A stretch of DNA of 49,921 bases from Candidatus Omnitrophota bacterium (GCA_030593065.1 JAUVHV010000011.1:1-49921), one strand, 5' to 3'. Shown: positions 33,410 through 43,316, counted from the first letter of the stretch. Numbers and translations: made by a program. Notes: generated from the letters alone by a model not told the origin.

Positions 33410-34502
33410 ATGCTGGAAGAGATAAAATCTAAACTGAATGTAATAAGGGGAAAACTTAATCACCTAAGGGGGTATCTTTGACATTGAGAAGAGGCTCGAT
33501 GAGGTATCCCATATAGAGGCTACTATGTCTACGCCCGGTTTCTGGAATGATACACAGAAAGCAAACCAGGTAATCTCTCGTTTAAAATCCCTTAAAGCTA
33601 CAAGCGAACCGTTTCAGGCCTGTTACAGAGAGTATCAGGAGCTTGAAGAGTTTGTTTCTATATTAGATAGTAATGAACAGGATACGATTAAAGAGACAGA
33701 GCAGGAGCTTGCCGGTCTTATTGAAAAGGTAAATAACCTTGAGTTTAAGAGCCTCCTAAATGGCAAACGCGATATAAATAATGCTATATTGAGTATAAAT
33801 GCGGGTGCCGGGGGTACAGAATCATGCGATTGGGCAAGTATGCTTCTAAGGATGTATAATCGCTGGGCAGCAGGAATGAATTATACGATTGAATCTGTTG
33901 ATCTTTTGCCCGGAGAGGAAGCAGGGATAAAGAATGTCACTATTATAATAAAAGGTGATTGGGCATATGGCTACTTAAGAGGTGAGCGCGGAGTACACAG
34001 GCTGGTAAGGATTTCACCCTTTGATTCAAATAAACGCCGCCACACCTCATTCGCATCAGTAGATGTTATGCCTGAAGTAACAGACGATATAGATATAGAT
34101 ATTAAGGATGTGGATATAAGGGTGGATGTCTATCGTTCAAGCGGCCCGGGAGGGCAGAGTGTAAATACGACAGATTCAGCGGTAAGAATTACGCATATGC
34201 CTACAGGGATAGTAGTGCAGTGCCAGAACGAACGTTCACAAATTAAGAATAGGGCAACAGCTATGAAAGTATTGCGAGCCCGACTTTACCAGAAGCAGCA
34301 GGAAGAACTGCGTGAAAGAATGGAGAAAGAGCATACTGCCAAGCAAAAGATAGAGTGGGGCAGTCAGATACGCTCTTACATATTCCATCCATATAATATG
34401 GTCAAGGATCATAGGACAAAAGAAGAGACCTCGAATACTCAGGCTGTTATGAGTGGAGACCTTGGCAGATTTATACAGGCTTTTTTAAGGTGGAAAAAAT
34501 AG
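33410..34502 (+). CDS. prfB: Peptide chain release factor 2 with programmed +1 frameshift
   Basis: The gene is split over two frames. The first frame runs from the ATG at 33410 for 23 codons to an in-frame TGA at 33479-33481. The site reads AGGGGG-TAT-CTT-TGA-C: an internal Shine-Dalgarno, a slippery CTT and the stop codon that RF2 itself reads. A +1 slip resumes at GAC (33480) and continues to 34502, giving 363 residues, the usual RF2 size. RF2 landmarks are present: SPF in RISPFDSNKRRHTSFAS and the GGQ peptidyl-hydrolysis loop in SSGPGGQSVNTTDSAVRI. Low RF2 would increase slippage and hence RF2 synthesis. The gene itself ends with TAG, which RF2 does not read. The break is regulation, not damage. 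Confidence 0.96.
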
Positions 34503-34510
34503 AGAAACAG

Positions 34511-34612
34511 AAACAGTCTCCTGATTGGATTGGAAACCGCTATTACAGTATTCAAGCAAGAAGGCCCCTTAAATACTACCAGGATAGTTTTATTGCATTT
34601 AAGAGACTGTTT
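34511..34612. repeat. Inverted repeat spanning the prfB-secA gap
   Basis: AAACAGTCTC at 34511-34520 is the exact complement of GAGACTGTTT at 34603-34612, and the match extends outward imperfectly. Together they enclose nearly the whole 128-bp gap between prfB and secA. It may fold as the secA leader, or act as a terminator-like structure before the T-rich TTTTAGTTTAT. Confidence 0.45.
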
Positions 34613-34630
34613 TAGTTTATAGGCCACGAA

Positions 34631-37498
34631 ATGATAAATTGGATAAAAAATATAATTTTTGGTTCACAGAATGAGAAAGAGTTAAAAAAGCTCGAGCCTA
34701 TCTTGCTGAGGGTAAACAGTGAGGAGGAGCGTATATCTTTACTCCCTGATGAAGCTTTACGCGCGAAGACAGATGAATTTCGCAGGCAGATCATTGAAAA
34801 GGAGAGATCTATTTCAAAAGAGATAGCCGGTCTTAAGCAGCAGGTAGATGAATCTACAACACAGGTAACCAGGGATAAGGCAAAACAGCGGCTCAAGAAG
34901 CTCTATAACAGCCTGTTTGACGAGATAATCTCCGAAGCCTTTGCGGTTGTAAGAGAGGTTGCAAAGCGTACAGTCAATATGCGCCATTTTGATAACCAGA
35001 TTATAGGTGGAATTGTACTTCATGAAGGAAGAATTGCTGAGATGGCAACAGGCGAGGGAAAGACGCTTGTCGCGACCCTCTCTGTCTATCTGAATGCTCT
35101 TCTAGGCAAAGGGGTGCATGTTATTACTGTAAACGACTATCTCTCCCGTCGTGACCGTGAATGGATGGGGCCTATCTATGAATTCTTAGGCTTGTCAGTT
35201 GGGGTTATACAGCATGATATGCGGCCTGAAGAGAGGAAACTCGCCTATGGCGCTGATGTAACTTACGGTACTAATAATGAATTTGGATTTGATTACTTAC
35301 GCGATAATATGGTTGCCTCAAAAGAGGATATGGTACAACGAGAGCCGTTTTTTGCTATAGTAGATGAGGTTGATAGCATACTCATAGATGAGGCAAGGAC
35401 CCCGCTTATTATATCCGGGCCCGCAGAAGTATCAACAGATAAGTACTACCAGATAGACAAGATAATACCAAGGCTTAAGAAGGGTATGCGTGATGAACAG
35501 ACTAAAGAAGAGTCAGGCGATTACATAATAGATGAGAAGGGGCGGACATCATATCTTACAGAAGATGGCGAACTAAAGGCATCCGAGCTTTTAGGAATAA
35601 AAGATATGCACACGCTCTCATCAATGGAATATAAACACCATGTCAACCAGGCTTTGCGGGCGCACAACAATTTTAAGGCTGATGTGGATTATATTATTAA
35701 AGACGGCCAGGTAATTATAGTCGATGAGTTTACAGGCAGGCTTATGCCTGGAAGGCGATGGAGCGATGGGCTCCACCAGGCTATAGAGGCAAAGGAAAGC
35801 GTTAAGATAGAGCGTGAGAATCAGACTCTCGCTACTATTACGTTTCAGAACTATTTCCGCATGTACGAAAAACTGGCAGGTATGACAGGGACCGCTGTAA
35901 CTGAGGCAGAAGAGTTTTCAAAGATCTACAGCCTTGATGTAGTTTCAGTGCCTACTAACAAGCCGCTTGAGAGGACCAATTATCCTGATGTTGTTTACAA
36001 GACAGAGAAAGAAAAGTTTAATGGTATAGTAGATGAGATAGCAAACCTGCACAAAGAAGGCAGGCCTGTTCTTGTTGGCACTATATCCATAGATAAATCA
36101 GAGCACATAGGAGAGTTGCTTAAGGCGAAAGGTGTGCCGCATAATGTACTGAACGCTAAATATCACGAGTTTGAAGCCCATATCATAGCGCAGGCAGGTA
36201 GTAGAGGCGCTGTTACAATAGCAACGAACATGGCGGGCCGTGGAACAGATATACTCCTTGGCGGAAACCCTGAATCAAAAGCAGATGATATGGTAACAAA
36301 GATAGAAGCGGGTGGTAAGGCAGTTTCAGAACGGGAATGCGATGAGATGCTCGCAAAATTTAAGCAGGAAGCTGAACAGGAGCATAATGCGGTTGTTGCT
36401 TTAGGCGGCCTGCATGTAATAGGTTCTGAGCGTCATGAGGCAAGACGTATCGATAACCAGTTAAGAGGCCGTTCAGGCAGGCAGGGGGATCCTGGTTCAA
36501 GCAGGTTCTACATATCCTTAGAAGATGATCTTATGAGGATATTTGCCTCAGACAGGGTAGCGCGTTTAATAAATTTTTTCCAGCTTGAAGAAGGTACGCC
36601 GATAGCTGAACATAAATTGGTAGCCAAGTCTATTGAGACAGCTCAGAGGAGAGTTGAATCTCATAATTTTGAGATAAGAAAGCATGTTCTTGAATATGAT
36701 AATGTTATGAATAAGCAGAGAGAAGTTATCTATGCTGAGAGAAAGACGATATTAGAAAGTGAAGACCTGAAGGAACATATATTTAACATGATAGATGATA
36801 TCAGCGATGCCGCGCTTGATATTTACGCACCGGAAGACCTGCATTCTGAGGAATGGGACTACAAAAACCTTTTAAATAAATTCAGGGGAAAATTTCTTAT
36901 AAAGATTAGTAAAAATGACCTTGAGCCTTTAAGCCGCGAAGAATTAAGAGGCTATATCAGCGAAAAGATAATATCTGCTTATAATGAGAAAGAGAGATCT
37001 ATTACTTCGGAGAAGATGCAGCGGATAGCAAAGTTCGTGTTATTACAAACCATAGATGTAAAATGGAAAGAACATCTTTTAGGCATTGATCATTTACGGG
37101 AAGGTATACATCTGAGAGGTTATGGCCAAAGAGACCCACTTGTAGAGTACCAGAGAGAGGCCTATGAGATGTTTATGGCAATGATAGATTCTATAAGAGA
37201 GGACTCTCTTGAGTATATATTCAGGATACAGGCTGTTGAAACAGAGGATACCATAGGAGTTTTTAAGGGTGTGTCGCAGGAGCTTATACATCTTGAAGCA
37301 GGCTCAATGCGAGATATGCGAAAAAAAACTCCCCTACCAGAACAAGTGCCTATAGATATGAACCAGATACCTCAGCCTCCTCAGGCGCCTGATGTAGGCC
37401 CATCCAAGCCTTATAAGAGAGATGCTGCCAAGGTAGGCAGAAACGATCCATGTATTTGCGGAAGCGGCAAGAAGTATAAAAAATGCTGCGGAAAATAA
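34631..37498 (+). CDS. secA: Protein translocase ATPase SecA
   Basis: A 955-residue protein of normal length. The Walker A region is [20 protein letters not shown], the DEAD-type Walker B is [20 protein letters not shown], and the preprotein crosslinking and second motor domains show [28 protein letters not shown]-type ([15 protein letters not shown]), [15 protein letters not shown] and [20 protein letters not shown]. The C-terminal tail ends with a zinc-binding SEC-C motif, [14 protein letters not shown], which binds SecB and ribosomes. It drives export through SecYEG, needed for the many signal-peptide proteins of this window. No good ribosome-binding site is visible before the ATG. Its end overlaps lnt at TAATG. 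Confidence 0.97.
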   Translation: MINWIKNIIFGSQNEKELKKLEPILLRVNSEEERISLLPDEALRAKTDEFRRQIIEKERSISKEIAGLKQQVDESTTQVTRDKAKQRLKKLYNSLFDEIISEAFAVVREVAKRTVNMRHFDNQIIGGIVLHEGRIAEMATGEGKTLVATLSVYLNALLGKGVHVITVNDYLSRRDREWMGPIYEFLGLSVGVIQHDMRPEERKLAYGADVTYGTNNEFGFDYLRDNMVASKEDMVQREPFFAIVDEVDSILIDEARTPLIISGPAEVSTDKYYQIDKIIPRLKKGMRDEQTKEESGDYIIDEKGRTSYLTEDGELKASELLGIKDMHTLSSMEYKHHVNQALRAHNNFKADVDYIIKDGQVIIVDEFTGRLMPGRRWSDGLHQAIEAKESVKIERENQTLATITFQNYFRMYEKLAGMTGTAVTEAEEFSKIYSLDVVSVPTNKPLERTNYPDVVYKTEKEKFNGIVDEIANLHKEGRPVLVGTISIDKSEHIGELLKAKGVPHNVLNAKYHEFEAHIIAQAGSRGAVTIATNMAGRGTDILLGGNPESKADDMVTKIEAGGKAVSERECDEMLAKFKQEAEQEHNAVVALGGLHVIGSERHEARRIDNQLRGRSGRQGDPGSSRFYISLEDDLMRIFASDRVARLINFFQLEEGTPIAEHKLVAKSIETAQRRVESHNFEIRKHVLEYDNVMNKQREVIYAERKTILESEDLKEHIFNMIDDISDAALDIYAPEDLHSEEWDYKNLLNKFRGKFLIKISKNDLEPLSREELRGYISEKIISAYNEKERSITSEKMQRIAKFVLLQTIDVKWKEHLLGIDHLREGIHLRGYGQRDPLVEYQREAYEMFMAMIDSIREDSLEYIFRIQAVETEDTIGVFKGVSQELIHLEAGSMRDMRKKTPLPEQVPIDMNQIPQPPQAPDVGPSKPYKRDAAKVGRNDPCICGSGKKYKKCCGK

Positions 37499-39123
37499 TG
37501 TTCGCATATCGTATATTGCGCCGCACCTGCCTGCCGGCAGGCAGGTGCGACCTTTTGCTTTGTATTATTTCAGCAATAATTTTATCACTCAGTTTTTCCA
37601 CACTTAACCTCTCATATCTTGCGTGGGTCGGGTTTATTCCACTCTTCTTTGTGTTACGGGGCAAGGCTGTTAAAGATACTTTTCTCCTGTCATACCTGTG
37701 CGGCTTTTTATTCTTTCTCTTTTCAATGTACTGGCTTACAAATGTGACTTTAGTCGGGTGGATAATAGCATCTTTTTATCAGGGGCTCTATTTTGGGGCC
37801 TTCGGGTTATTATTTAGTAAACGTTTTATGTCCGGTACTCCACGTTTTAAAAGTTATCTGATATTACCTAGCGCGTGGTGTATTCTCGAATATCTCCGCT
37901 CGCATATAGGTGGCGGCATAGGCTGGAACCTCTTAGCCTATTCACAGTATGAGAATCTTCCAATAATACAAATAGCGGATATCACAGGTGCTTACGGAGT
38001 ATCCTTTCTGATACTGCTTGTTAATTTTATTATATTCTCTGTCATAAAGATGGCAATAGACTGTCAAGGAGCTCATAAAAAGTTTTTTACAAAACCGGAT
38101 ATATGTTTTAAGAAGGAGATTAAGATAAACCTGCTGTTTCAGGTTTTAGCGGTATTTCTGATTATGGTTTCTCTTCTTTTCTACGGCTACAAAAAGATAG
38201 AGATTCTAACCGCGCCTTCAGAACCGGAAAGATCTATTAAGGCGTCGATTATTCAGGGTAATATTAAACAGATGCATAAGTGGGATACAGCTTATAGGGC
38301 ATATATTATGGCTCAATACAGAAAACTTACTGTTGAAGCTGCCAAAGATAATCCTGATATTATTATCTGGCCAGAGACATCTGTTCCAGGTTACCTTAAT
38401 AAAGATGCACGCCTTATGAGGTATGTTAAAGGGCTCGCAAAACAGGTAAATATACCAATCCTTGTTGGCGCGCCGCTTATTGCCGCGGAAAACAGCAAAG
38501 GCGCCGGCGACTATAATAGCGCTCTTTTATTTTCAAAAAAAGGAACACTTATCAGGCAATATAATAAACTGCATCTTGTACTTTTTGGAGAGTTTATCCC
38601 GTTAAGCGGTTATTTTCAGTGGCTATACAGGATTCTGCCTTTTACTGGAAAATTTATATCAGGCAGTGAGTATACAATATTTCAATTAAAAGGACAGCCT
38701 GACTTTAGTGTACTGATATGTTTTGAGGATATTTTTCCCGGCCTTGTAAGGCAGTTTGTAAAGAGAGGCGCCGGTTTTATGGTAAACATGACAAATGATG
38801 CCTGGTTCGGTAAAACATGCGCGGCTTATCAGCATGTTTCAAACTCTGTTTTCAGAGCCGTAGAGAATAGAAGGCCTTTCGTGCGCAGCGCAAATACAGG
38901 GTTCTCCTGTTTCATTGATAGAGTAGGCAGGATACACGCTAAAGTTGAAACCAGGGGAGAAGATATCTTTATTACAGGATATAAGACATCTGTTATTACA
39001 GTCTATCCGGATTCACCGTTTACATTCTATACCAGATTTGGCGATATATTTGTGTTGTTCTGTTTTGTTGTAATGATTATCTTTCTGATTGACTATATAC
39101 GTTTGCGCAAGTATAATATTTAA
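37498..39123 (+). CDS. lnt: Apolipoprotein N-acyltransferase
   Basis: A 541-residue protein. The N-terminal part (about 15-240) has several membrane helices with LSYLAWVGFIPLFFVLRG. The C-terminal nitrilase-like domain shows the Glu-Lys-Cys triad of Lnt: the Glu in IIWPETSVPGY, the Lys in YNKLHLVLFGEFIP and the Cys in VLICFEDIFPGL. Lnt adds the third acyl chain to bacterial lipoproteins, consistent with the many lipobox proteins here and with a Lol-type outer membrane. The ATG at 37498 overlaps the secA stop; another at 37483 would give five extra residues. The first 20 residues include CLPAGR, coded by a perfect 28-bp palindrome, which is not part of the family's usual sequence. Confidence 0.93.
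   Translation: MFAYRILRRTCLPAGRCDLLLCIISAIILSLSFSTLNLSYLAWVGFIPLFFVLRGKAVKDTFLLSYLCGFLFFLFSMYWLTNVTLVGWIIASFYQGLYFGAFGLLFSKRFMSGTPRFKSYLILPSAWCILEYLRSHIGGGIGWNLLAYSQYENLPIIQIADITGAYGVSFLILLVNFIIFSVIKMAIDCQGAHKKFFTKPDICFKKEIKINLLFQVLAVFLIMVSLLFYGYKKIEILTAPSEPERSIKASIIQGNIKQMHKWDTAYRAYIMAQYRKLTVEAAKDNPDIIIWPETSVPGYLNKDARLMRYVKGLAKQVNIPILVGAPLIAAENSKGAGDYNSALLFSKKGTLIRQYNKLHLVLFGEFIPLSGYFQWLYRILPFTGKFISGSEYTIFQLKGQPDFSVLICFEDIFPGLVRQFVKRGAGFMVNMTNDAWFGKTCAAYQHVSNSVFRAVENRRPFVRSANTGFSCFIDRVGRIHAKVETRGEDIFITGYKTSVITVYPDSPFTFYTRFGDIFVLFCFVVMIIFLIDYIRLRKYNI
37522..37549. repeat. Perfect 28-bp palindrome in the lnt 5' coding region
   Basis: Each half is cgcacctgcctgcc, and the second half is its exact reverse complement. 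It codes in frame for part of RTCLPAGRC. Palindromes with core cctgccggcagg are scattered in many uncultured-bacterial genomes and often give an LPAGR peptide when they fall in genes. It lies about eight codons after the likely start, so the mRNA hairpin could influence lnt translation. Confidence 0.8.
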
Positions 39124-39129
39124 TTACGT

Positions 39130-39207
39130 CGGGGCGTGGCTCAGTTTGGCTAGAGCACCTGCTTTGGGAGCAGGGGGCCGCCAGTTCAAATCTGGCCGCC
39201 CCGACCA
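39130..39207 (+). tRNA. tRNA-Pro (anticodon TGG)
   Basis: A full cloverleaf: acceptor CGGGGCG with CGCCCCG, D-stem GCTC/GAGC, anticodon stem CCTGC/GCAGG around TTTGGGA (anticodon TGG), T-stem GCCAG/CTGGC with TTCAAAT loop, and an encoded CCA. First of three tRNAs in a row on the same strand. Confidence 0.95.
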
Positions 39208-39270
39208 TTTTTTGATGTTTGGTATTCAACATTTAAGTGATAACCGGGAAACCAAAGACTGAGATCAGTT

Positions 39271-39347
<77 letters not shown>

Positions 39348-39436
39348 TTTTTTGGTGTTTAGTTTCAGGTTATTGGCTGCCACTTAAACAGTGAAAATAA
39401 TTGCGCAAAAGCATTTATTTTGTATGAGTATAATAT

Positions 39437-39513
39437 GGCGGGCGTAGCTCAGTTGGCAGAGCACCTGAATGTGGCTCAGGCGGTCGCGGGTTCAAATCCC
39501 GTCGCTCGCCCCA
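39437..39513 (+). tRNA. tRNA-His (anticodon GTG)
   Basis: Acceptor GCGGGCG pairs with CGCTCGC (one G-T pair). The anticodon stem CCTGA/TCAGG holds ATGTGGC with anticodon GTG, and the T-loop is TTCAAAT. The genome encodes the extra G at -1 opposite C73, the identity element of bacterial tRNA-His, as well as the CCA end. Confidence 0.95.
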
Positions 39514-39521
39514 GTTATAAG

Positions 39522-39566
39522 AAAAGGGACAGGCATTTTTTTAAAAAAATGCCTGTCCCTTTTTTT
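39522..39566 (+). terminator. Strong intrinsic terminator after the tRNA cluster
   Basis: A perfect 21-bp palindrome with the core AGGGACAGGCATT and its complement, ending in seven T (39560-39566). The A-rich flank on the other side would let it work in both directions. Confidence 0.9.
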
Positions 39567-39611
39567 CATTTTTATATTTGTTAAAAAAAAGATAAAAAAC
39601 TTTATTTTACG

Positions 39612-39640
39612 TTGTAATGCGTGTCTGCGTTTGTTATAGT
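39612..39640 (+). promoter_or_regulatory. Promoter for the MFS sugar transporter
   Basis: TTGTAA (39612-39617) and TATAGT (39635-39640) with a 17-nt spacer, placed between the tRNA terminator and the transporter gene. Confidence 0.5.
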
Positions 39641-39677
39641 AATAAAGTAAAGCATGACAAACGTAGAAGGTGCTTAT

Positions 39678-41051
39678 ATGTCAGAGATAAGTAAGCCAAG
39701 CGAACAGAATCTTTTTGTATATTTCATAGCTTCGATAGCAGCTTTAGCGGGCCTTTTATTTGGTTATGATACAGGCGTGATATCCGGCGCTATACTTTTT
39801 ATAAAGAGCGAGTTTCAGCTTTCGTCAATGATGCAGGAGATAGTGGTAGGTTCTGTATTACTGGGTGCTATTATAGGTGCTGCGGTAAGCGGAGGCGTAT
39901 CAGATAAGTTTGGCAGGCGCCAGACTATAATAGCGACTGCAATACTTTTTGCTGTTGGAGCACTTGGCTCTGCTTTTGCGCAGAATGTAATATGGCTTAT
40001 CTCATGCCGCGTTATAATTGGTATTGCCATAGGTGTTGCGTCTTTTGCGGCACCGCTTTATATATCAGAGGTTGCCCCTACAGAAGTAAGGGGCGCTCTC
40101 GTATCTTTGAACCAGCTTATGATTACCTGTGGTATAGTTTTATCTTATATAGCCGATTACGCATTTTCTGCTTCAAAAAACTGGCGATGGATGTTTGCCT
40201 TTGGCGCTATACCAGCTATGATACTACTCATAGGTATGTTATTTTTGCCAGAGAGTCCGCGATGGCTGCTTAGCCAGTCCCTTGTAAGAAAAGCCCGCGC
40301 AATACTCGAACGCATACGTAACAGAAAGAATGTCAACAAAGAGTTTGATATCATTAACAAAACTCTTAAACAGAAGACAGGTGGTTGGAGAGAACTTTTA
40401 GAACCATATATCAGGCCTGCTCTTATTATAGGCATAGGGCTTGCTTTTGTTCAGCAGGCAACAGGTATAAATACTGTTATATATTATGCCCCTACTATAT
40501 TTCAGTTTGCGGGATTTGAAAGCGCAAGGGTATCTATACTTGCGACTGCTGGCGTAGGTATTGTCAATGTGTTTATGACAATAGTCGCTATCTGGCTCCT
40601 GGATAAAATAGGCAGAAGACCGTTGCTTTTCACGGGGCTGATAGGTATGATACTAAGTCTTGGCGTACTCGGCCTTGCTTTTAGGATGCCTAACCTTTCC
40701 GGGGCGCTTAAATGGATAACAGTTGCAAGCCTTGCATGTTATATAGCGTCATTTGCAATAAGCTTAGGCCCCATATTCTGGCTTATTATCGCGGAGATAT
40801 ATCCTTTAAAGATACGTGGAAGGGCTATGAGTATAGCTACTGTCGCAAACTGGACATTTAACATGATTGTTGCCCTCACATTCCTTACAATAGCGGAGAA
40901 GCTTGGACGTTCAAGTGCTTTCTGGCTTTACGGACTGGTAGCTATCGCAGGTTTTATATTCTGTTATCTTTTTGTGCCTGAGACAAAAGGACGTACCTTA
41001 GAGGAGATTGAAGTTACTTTGCGAAGCGGTAAGTGTTTTAAAAAATCATAG
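39678..41051 (+). CDS. MFS sugar:proton symporter (XylE/GalP/AraE-like)
   Basis: A 457-residue protein with 12 predicted helices. It carries the sugar-porter signatures: LLFGYDTGVISGA in helix 1, SDKFGRRQT in the loop after helix 2, YISEVAPTEVRGAL after helix 4, PESPRWLL after helix 6, QQATGINTVIYYAP in helix 7, DKIGRRPLLF in the second-half loop and PETKGRTLEEIE at the C-terminus. It would import a monosaccharide such as xylose, galactose, arabinose or glucose with protons. The ATG at 39678 has a GAAGG site; one at 39654 has none. It stands alone between tRNAs and a signalling cluster, so its sugar cannot be inferred from neighbours. Confidence 0.93.
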   Translation: MSEISKPSEQNLFVYFIASIAALAGLLFGYDTGVISGAILFIKSEFQLSSMMQEIVVGSVLLGAIIGAAVSGGVSDKFGRRQTIIATAILFAVGALGSAFAQNVIWLISCRVIIGIAIGVASFAAPLYISEVAPTEVRGALVSLNQLMITCGIVLSYIADYAFSASKNWRWMFAFGAIPAMILLIGMLFLPESPRWLLSQSLVRKARAILERIRNRKNVNKEFDIINKTLKQKTGGWRELLEPYIRPALIIGIGLAFVQQATGINTVIYYAPTIFQFAGFESARVSILATAGVGIVNVFMTIVAIWLLDKIGRRPLLFTGLIGMILSLGVLGLAFRMPNLSGALKWITVASLACYIASFAISLGPIFWLIIAEIYPLKIRGRAMSIATVANWTFNMIVALTFLTIAEKLGRSSAFWLYGLVAIAGFIFCYLFVPETKGRTLEEIEVTLRSGKCFKKS

Positions 41052-41082
41052 AGCTTACCTGCTTTTTCTTTTTGTTGTAGCT

Positions 41083-41110
41083 TGATTGTTCGTAAAAGCT
41101 ATGATATACT
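41083..41110 (+). promoter_or_regulatory. Promoter for the signalling cluster
   Basis: TTGATT (41083-41088) and TATACT (41105-41110) with a 16-nt spacer, about 50 nt before the first gene of the cluster, which has GAGGT as ribosome-binding site. Confidence 0.5.
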
Positions 41111-41163
41111 TATATTGGAAATAATAGAATAACTATAATAATTATAAATAGAGGTATGAGATA

Positions 41164-41724
41164 ATGGCAGGTAGCATTCTTACAACGCATCAGGTAGCAA
41201 GGTTATGCAATGTTCATCATACAACAGTTATAAACTGGATAAATGAGGGCAAGCTTAAGTCCTATGCTACTCCTGGAGGCCACAGGCGCATAAACGAAAG
41301 CAACCTTATAAGTTTTATGAAAAAGTATCAGATACCCATACCTGAAAAATTATTAAGCAAGAAGAAAGTGATACTTATTGTAGATGACGATATAGAGTTT
41401 CTTGATGAGCTGAAAGTTGCGTTGAGTAATAAGGACTTTAAGCTCGATTTTGCCTCAAATGGTTTTGAGACAGGCAGAAAGATATATACTAAGAAACCAT
41501 CTTTAATTCTCTTGGATTTTAAGATACCCGGGCTTGATGGTTTTGAAGTATGCAAGATTCTTCATATGTATGAAGAGACCAGTAACATACCTATCTTTGC
41601 GGTTACTGTTCTTAATTCAAAAAAGGAGATAAAGAAAATCAAGGCCTGTGGAGTAAAAGAGTATATACCAAAACCGGTGAATATGGAGAAGCTTATTAAA
41701 TCTGTAAAAGATATCCTGAGATAA
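41164..41724 (+). CDS. Response regulator with N-terminal MerR/excisionase-type HTH
   Basis: A 186-residue protein in reversed order compared with common regulators: DNA-binding first, receiver second. Residues about 5-55 are an HTH of the MerR/excisionase (BldC-like) type: LTTHQVARLCNVHHTTVINW, then GGHRRINESNLISFM. Residues about 67-186 are a complete REC domain: acidic pair in LIVDDDIEF, phosphorylation Asp D118 in LILLDFKIPG, and K170 in YIPKP. It should bind DNA under the control of phosphorylation. Its stop overlaps the region before the next REC gene (TAATG), and the histidine kinase two genes on is the likely partner. Confidence 0.85.
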   Translation: MAGSILTTHQVARLCNVHHTTVINWINEGKLKSYATPGGHRRINESNLISFMKKYQIPIPEKLLSKKKVILIVDDDIEFLDELKVALSNKDFKLDFASNGFETGRKIYTKKPSLILLDFKIPGLDGFEVCKILHMYEETSNIPIFAVTVLNSKKEIKKIKACGVKEYIPKPVNMEKLIKSVKDILR

Positions 41725-41738
41725 TGCCGGAGGAAGCC

Positions 41739-42110
41739 ATGAATAAGAAAAAGAAGGTAATGGTCATAGATGACGACAAGGAATTTCTGGATGAGATGGT
41801 TGAGACATTAAGCTTAACAGGTTATGACCCGGTATCTGTTTCAGAGAGTATTAATGTTGTCAAGAAGGTTATCCAGGCAAAACCGAATATTATATTGCTT
41901 GATCTTAAGATGGATAAGAAAAGCGGTTTTAAGGTCGCAAGTGAGCTTATGGCAAAGCCTGAGACTAAAGATATCCCCATAATCGCTATTACAGGTGTTT
42001 TTACGCATCAGGAACACCGCCTGCTTATGAAGGTCTGCAATATCAAAAACTGCATTATAAAGCCTATTAATCCACTTGACGTAATTCACCTAATTGAGAA
42101 ATCCGTATAA
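41739..42110 (+). CDS. Single-domain response regulator
   Basis: A 123-residue REC domain without an output domain. The acidic cluster MVIDDDKEF, the phosphorylation Asp D55 in ILLDLKMDKKSGF and the Lys in CIIKPIN are all present. The ATG at 41739 is preferred to 41724 because GGAGG lies six bases before it. As a CheY-like protein it may pass phosphate from the kinase at 42121 to other proteins. It sits between the HTH-REC and kinase genes and is probably cotranscribed with both. Confidence 0.88.
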   Translation: MNKKKKVMVIDDDKEFLDEMVETLSLTGYDPVSVSESINVVKKVIQAKPNIILLDLKMDKKSGFKVASELMAKPETKDIPIIAITGVFTHQEHRLLMKVCNIKNCIIKPINPLDVIHLIEKSV

Positions 42111-42120
42111 AGAGATAAAT

Positions 42121-43257
42121 ATGCCTAAAAATACAGATTGTATATATAAAACACTCCTAAATAAGATACCGCATAAGATATTCTATAAGGATTTAAATTC
42201 TGCCTATCTATTGTGCAATAAGAGTTATGCTAAGGACCTTAAGATTAAACCCTCACAGATAAAGGGAAAAACAGACTATGATTTCTTTCCGGAAAAATTA
42301 GCAAAAAAATACAGAGCTGATGATAAAGCAATAATGCGTAAAGGTAAAACAAAAAAGACAGAAGAGAGGTATATAAAAAATGGCATAGAAAAGGTTGTGC
42401 ATACATTAAAAGCCCCTGTGCGAGACAATGAGAAGAATATCATAGGTATTTTCGGTATATTTTGGGATATTACTGAATATAAAAAAGCAGACAAAGCATC
42501 ACGTGACTTAAAAGATAATCTTGAGGCCGAAGTTAAAAAAAAGACAAAGGAACTGACTATGGCCTATAAGGATCTTGAAACCACCAAACGTTTAGCTGAT
42601 ATAGGTGCCGTTGTCGTGACAGTTGCGCATGAACTTCGGAATCCGCTTGGTGTTATAAAGGTAGCTGTTTATAATATAAAGCACAAGGTGAAAGGTAAGC
42701 CTATTGCAAGTCATTTAAATAATATAGATAAGAAGATAGCTGAAAGTGATATTATTATAAAGAACCTATTAAGCCATTCCATGGTTATGATGCCTCAATA
42801 CAAGCCTGTCTTAATCCACGATTTAATAGCAGAATGCGCGCGTAATTTTAAAGCTAAATATAATATGTCTGATGTAGCGGTGAATATGCGTTGTGAATGT
42901 AAAAAAATGGATAAGGTTGAAGCAGATTCTATGCACCTAACCAGCCTGTTTTTAAATATATTGGATAATTCTTATCAGTCTTTTTGTGGTAAGAAAGGGG
43001 TAATAGATATAAAAAGTATTTATAACAGAGTAGATAATAAATTACAAATAGATTTTAAGGATAATGGGCGTGGTATCTCAAAAAGAAATCTTGATAAATT
43101 ATTTAAACCGTTTTTTACAACAAAAGCAAAAGGCATAGGATTAGGCCTTACAGTATGTAAGCAGATTGTAAACATGCACAACGGTAAAATCGATATAAAT
43201 AGTAAAAAATTTCAGGGCACTACTGTATCCATAACCTTGCCTATTAGCAGAAAATGA
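42121..43257 (+). CDS. Cytoplasmic PAS sensor histidine kinase
   Basis: A 378-residue kinase with no membrane helix. Residues about 10-120 are a PAS domain (IFYKDLNSAYLLCNKSYAKDL, IIGIFGIFWDITEYK). A short coiled coil follows, then the HisKA dimerisation domain with H170 in VAHELRNPLGVIK. The ATPase domain has the N box LNILDNSYQSF, the G1 box DNGRGIS, the F box FKPFFTTK and the G2 box GIGLGLTV. It should autophosphorylate on a signal sensed in the cytoplasm and pass phosphate to the two upstream receivers. The ATG at 42121 is used; a TTG at 42094 would overlap the previous gene. Confidence 0.92.
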   Translation: MPKNTDCIYKTLLNKIPHKIFYKDLNSAYLLCNKSYAKDLKIKPSQIKGKTDYDFFPEKLAKKYRADDKAIMRKGKTKKTEERYIKNGIEKVVHTLKAPVRDNEKNIIGIFGIFWDITEYKKADKASRDLKDNLEAEVKKKTKELTMAYKDLETTKRLADIGAVVVTVAHELRNPLGVIKVAVYNIKHKVKGKPIASHLNNIDKKIAESDIIIKNLLSHSMVMMPQYKPVLIHDLIAECARNFKAKYNMSDVAVNMRCECKKMDKVEADSMHLTSLFLNILDNSYQSFCGKKGVIDIKSIYNRVDNKLQIDFKDNGRGISKRNLDKLFKPFFTTKAKGIGLGLTVCKQIVNMHNGKIDINSKKFQGTTVSITLPISRK

Positions 43258-43280
43258 GATACAGCCCCCTGTTTATCTGT

Positions 43281-43309
43281 TTGACATAAAGTGCGTGGTT
43301 ATATATACT
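43281..43309 (+). promoter_or_regulatory. Strong promoter with start codon at the predicted +1
   Basis: TTGACA (43281-43286) and TATACT (43304-43309), 17-nt spacer. Transcription should begin near 43316-43317, exactly at the ATG (43317). No ribosome-binding site is present, so the mRNA is probably leaderless. Confidence 0.75.
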
Positions 43310-43316
43310 ATATATT

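Noticed and set aside
33410-33525. prfB considered as a frameshifted pseudogene
   Set aside because: The break is exactly the programmed AGGGGG-TAT-CTT-TGA-C site, and both parts are otherwise intact and full length.
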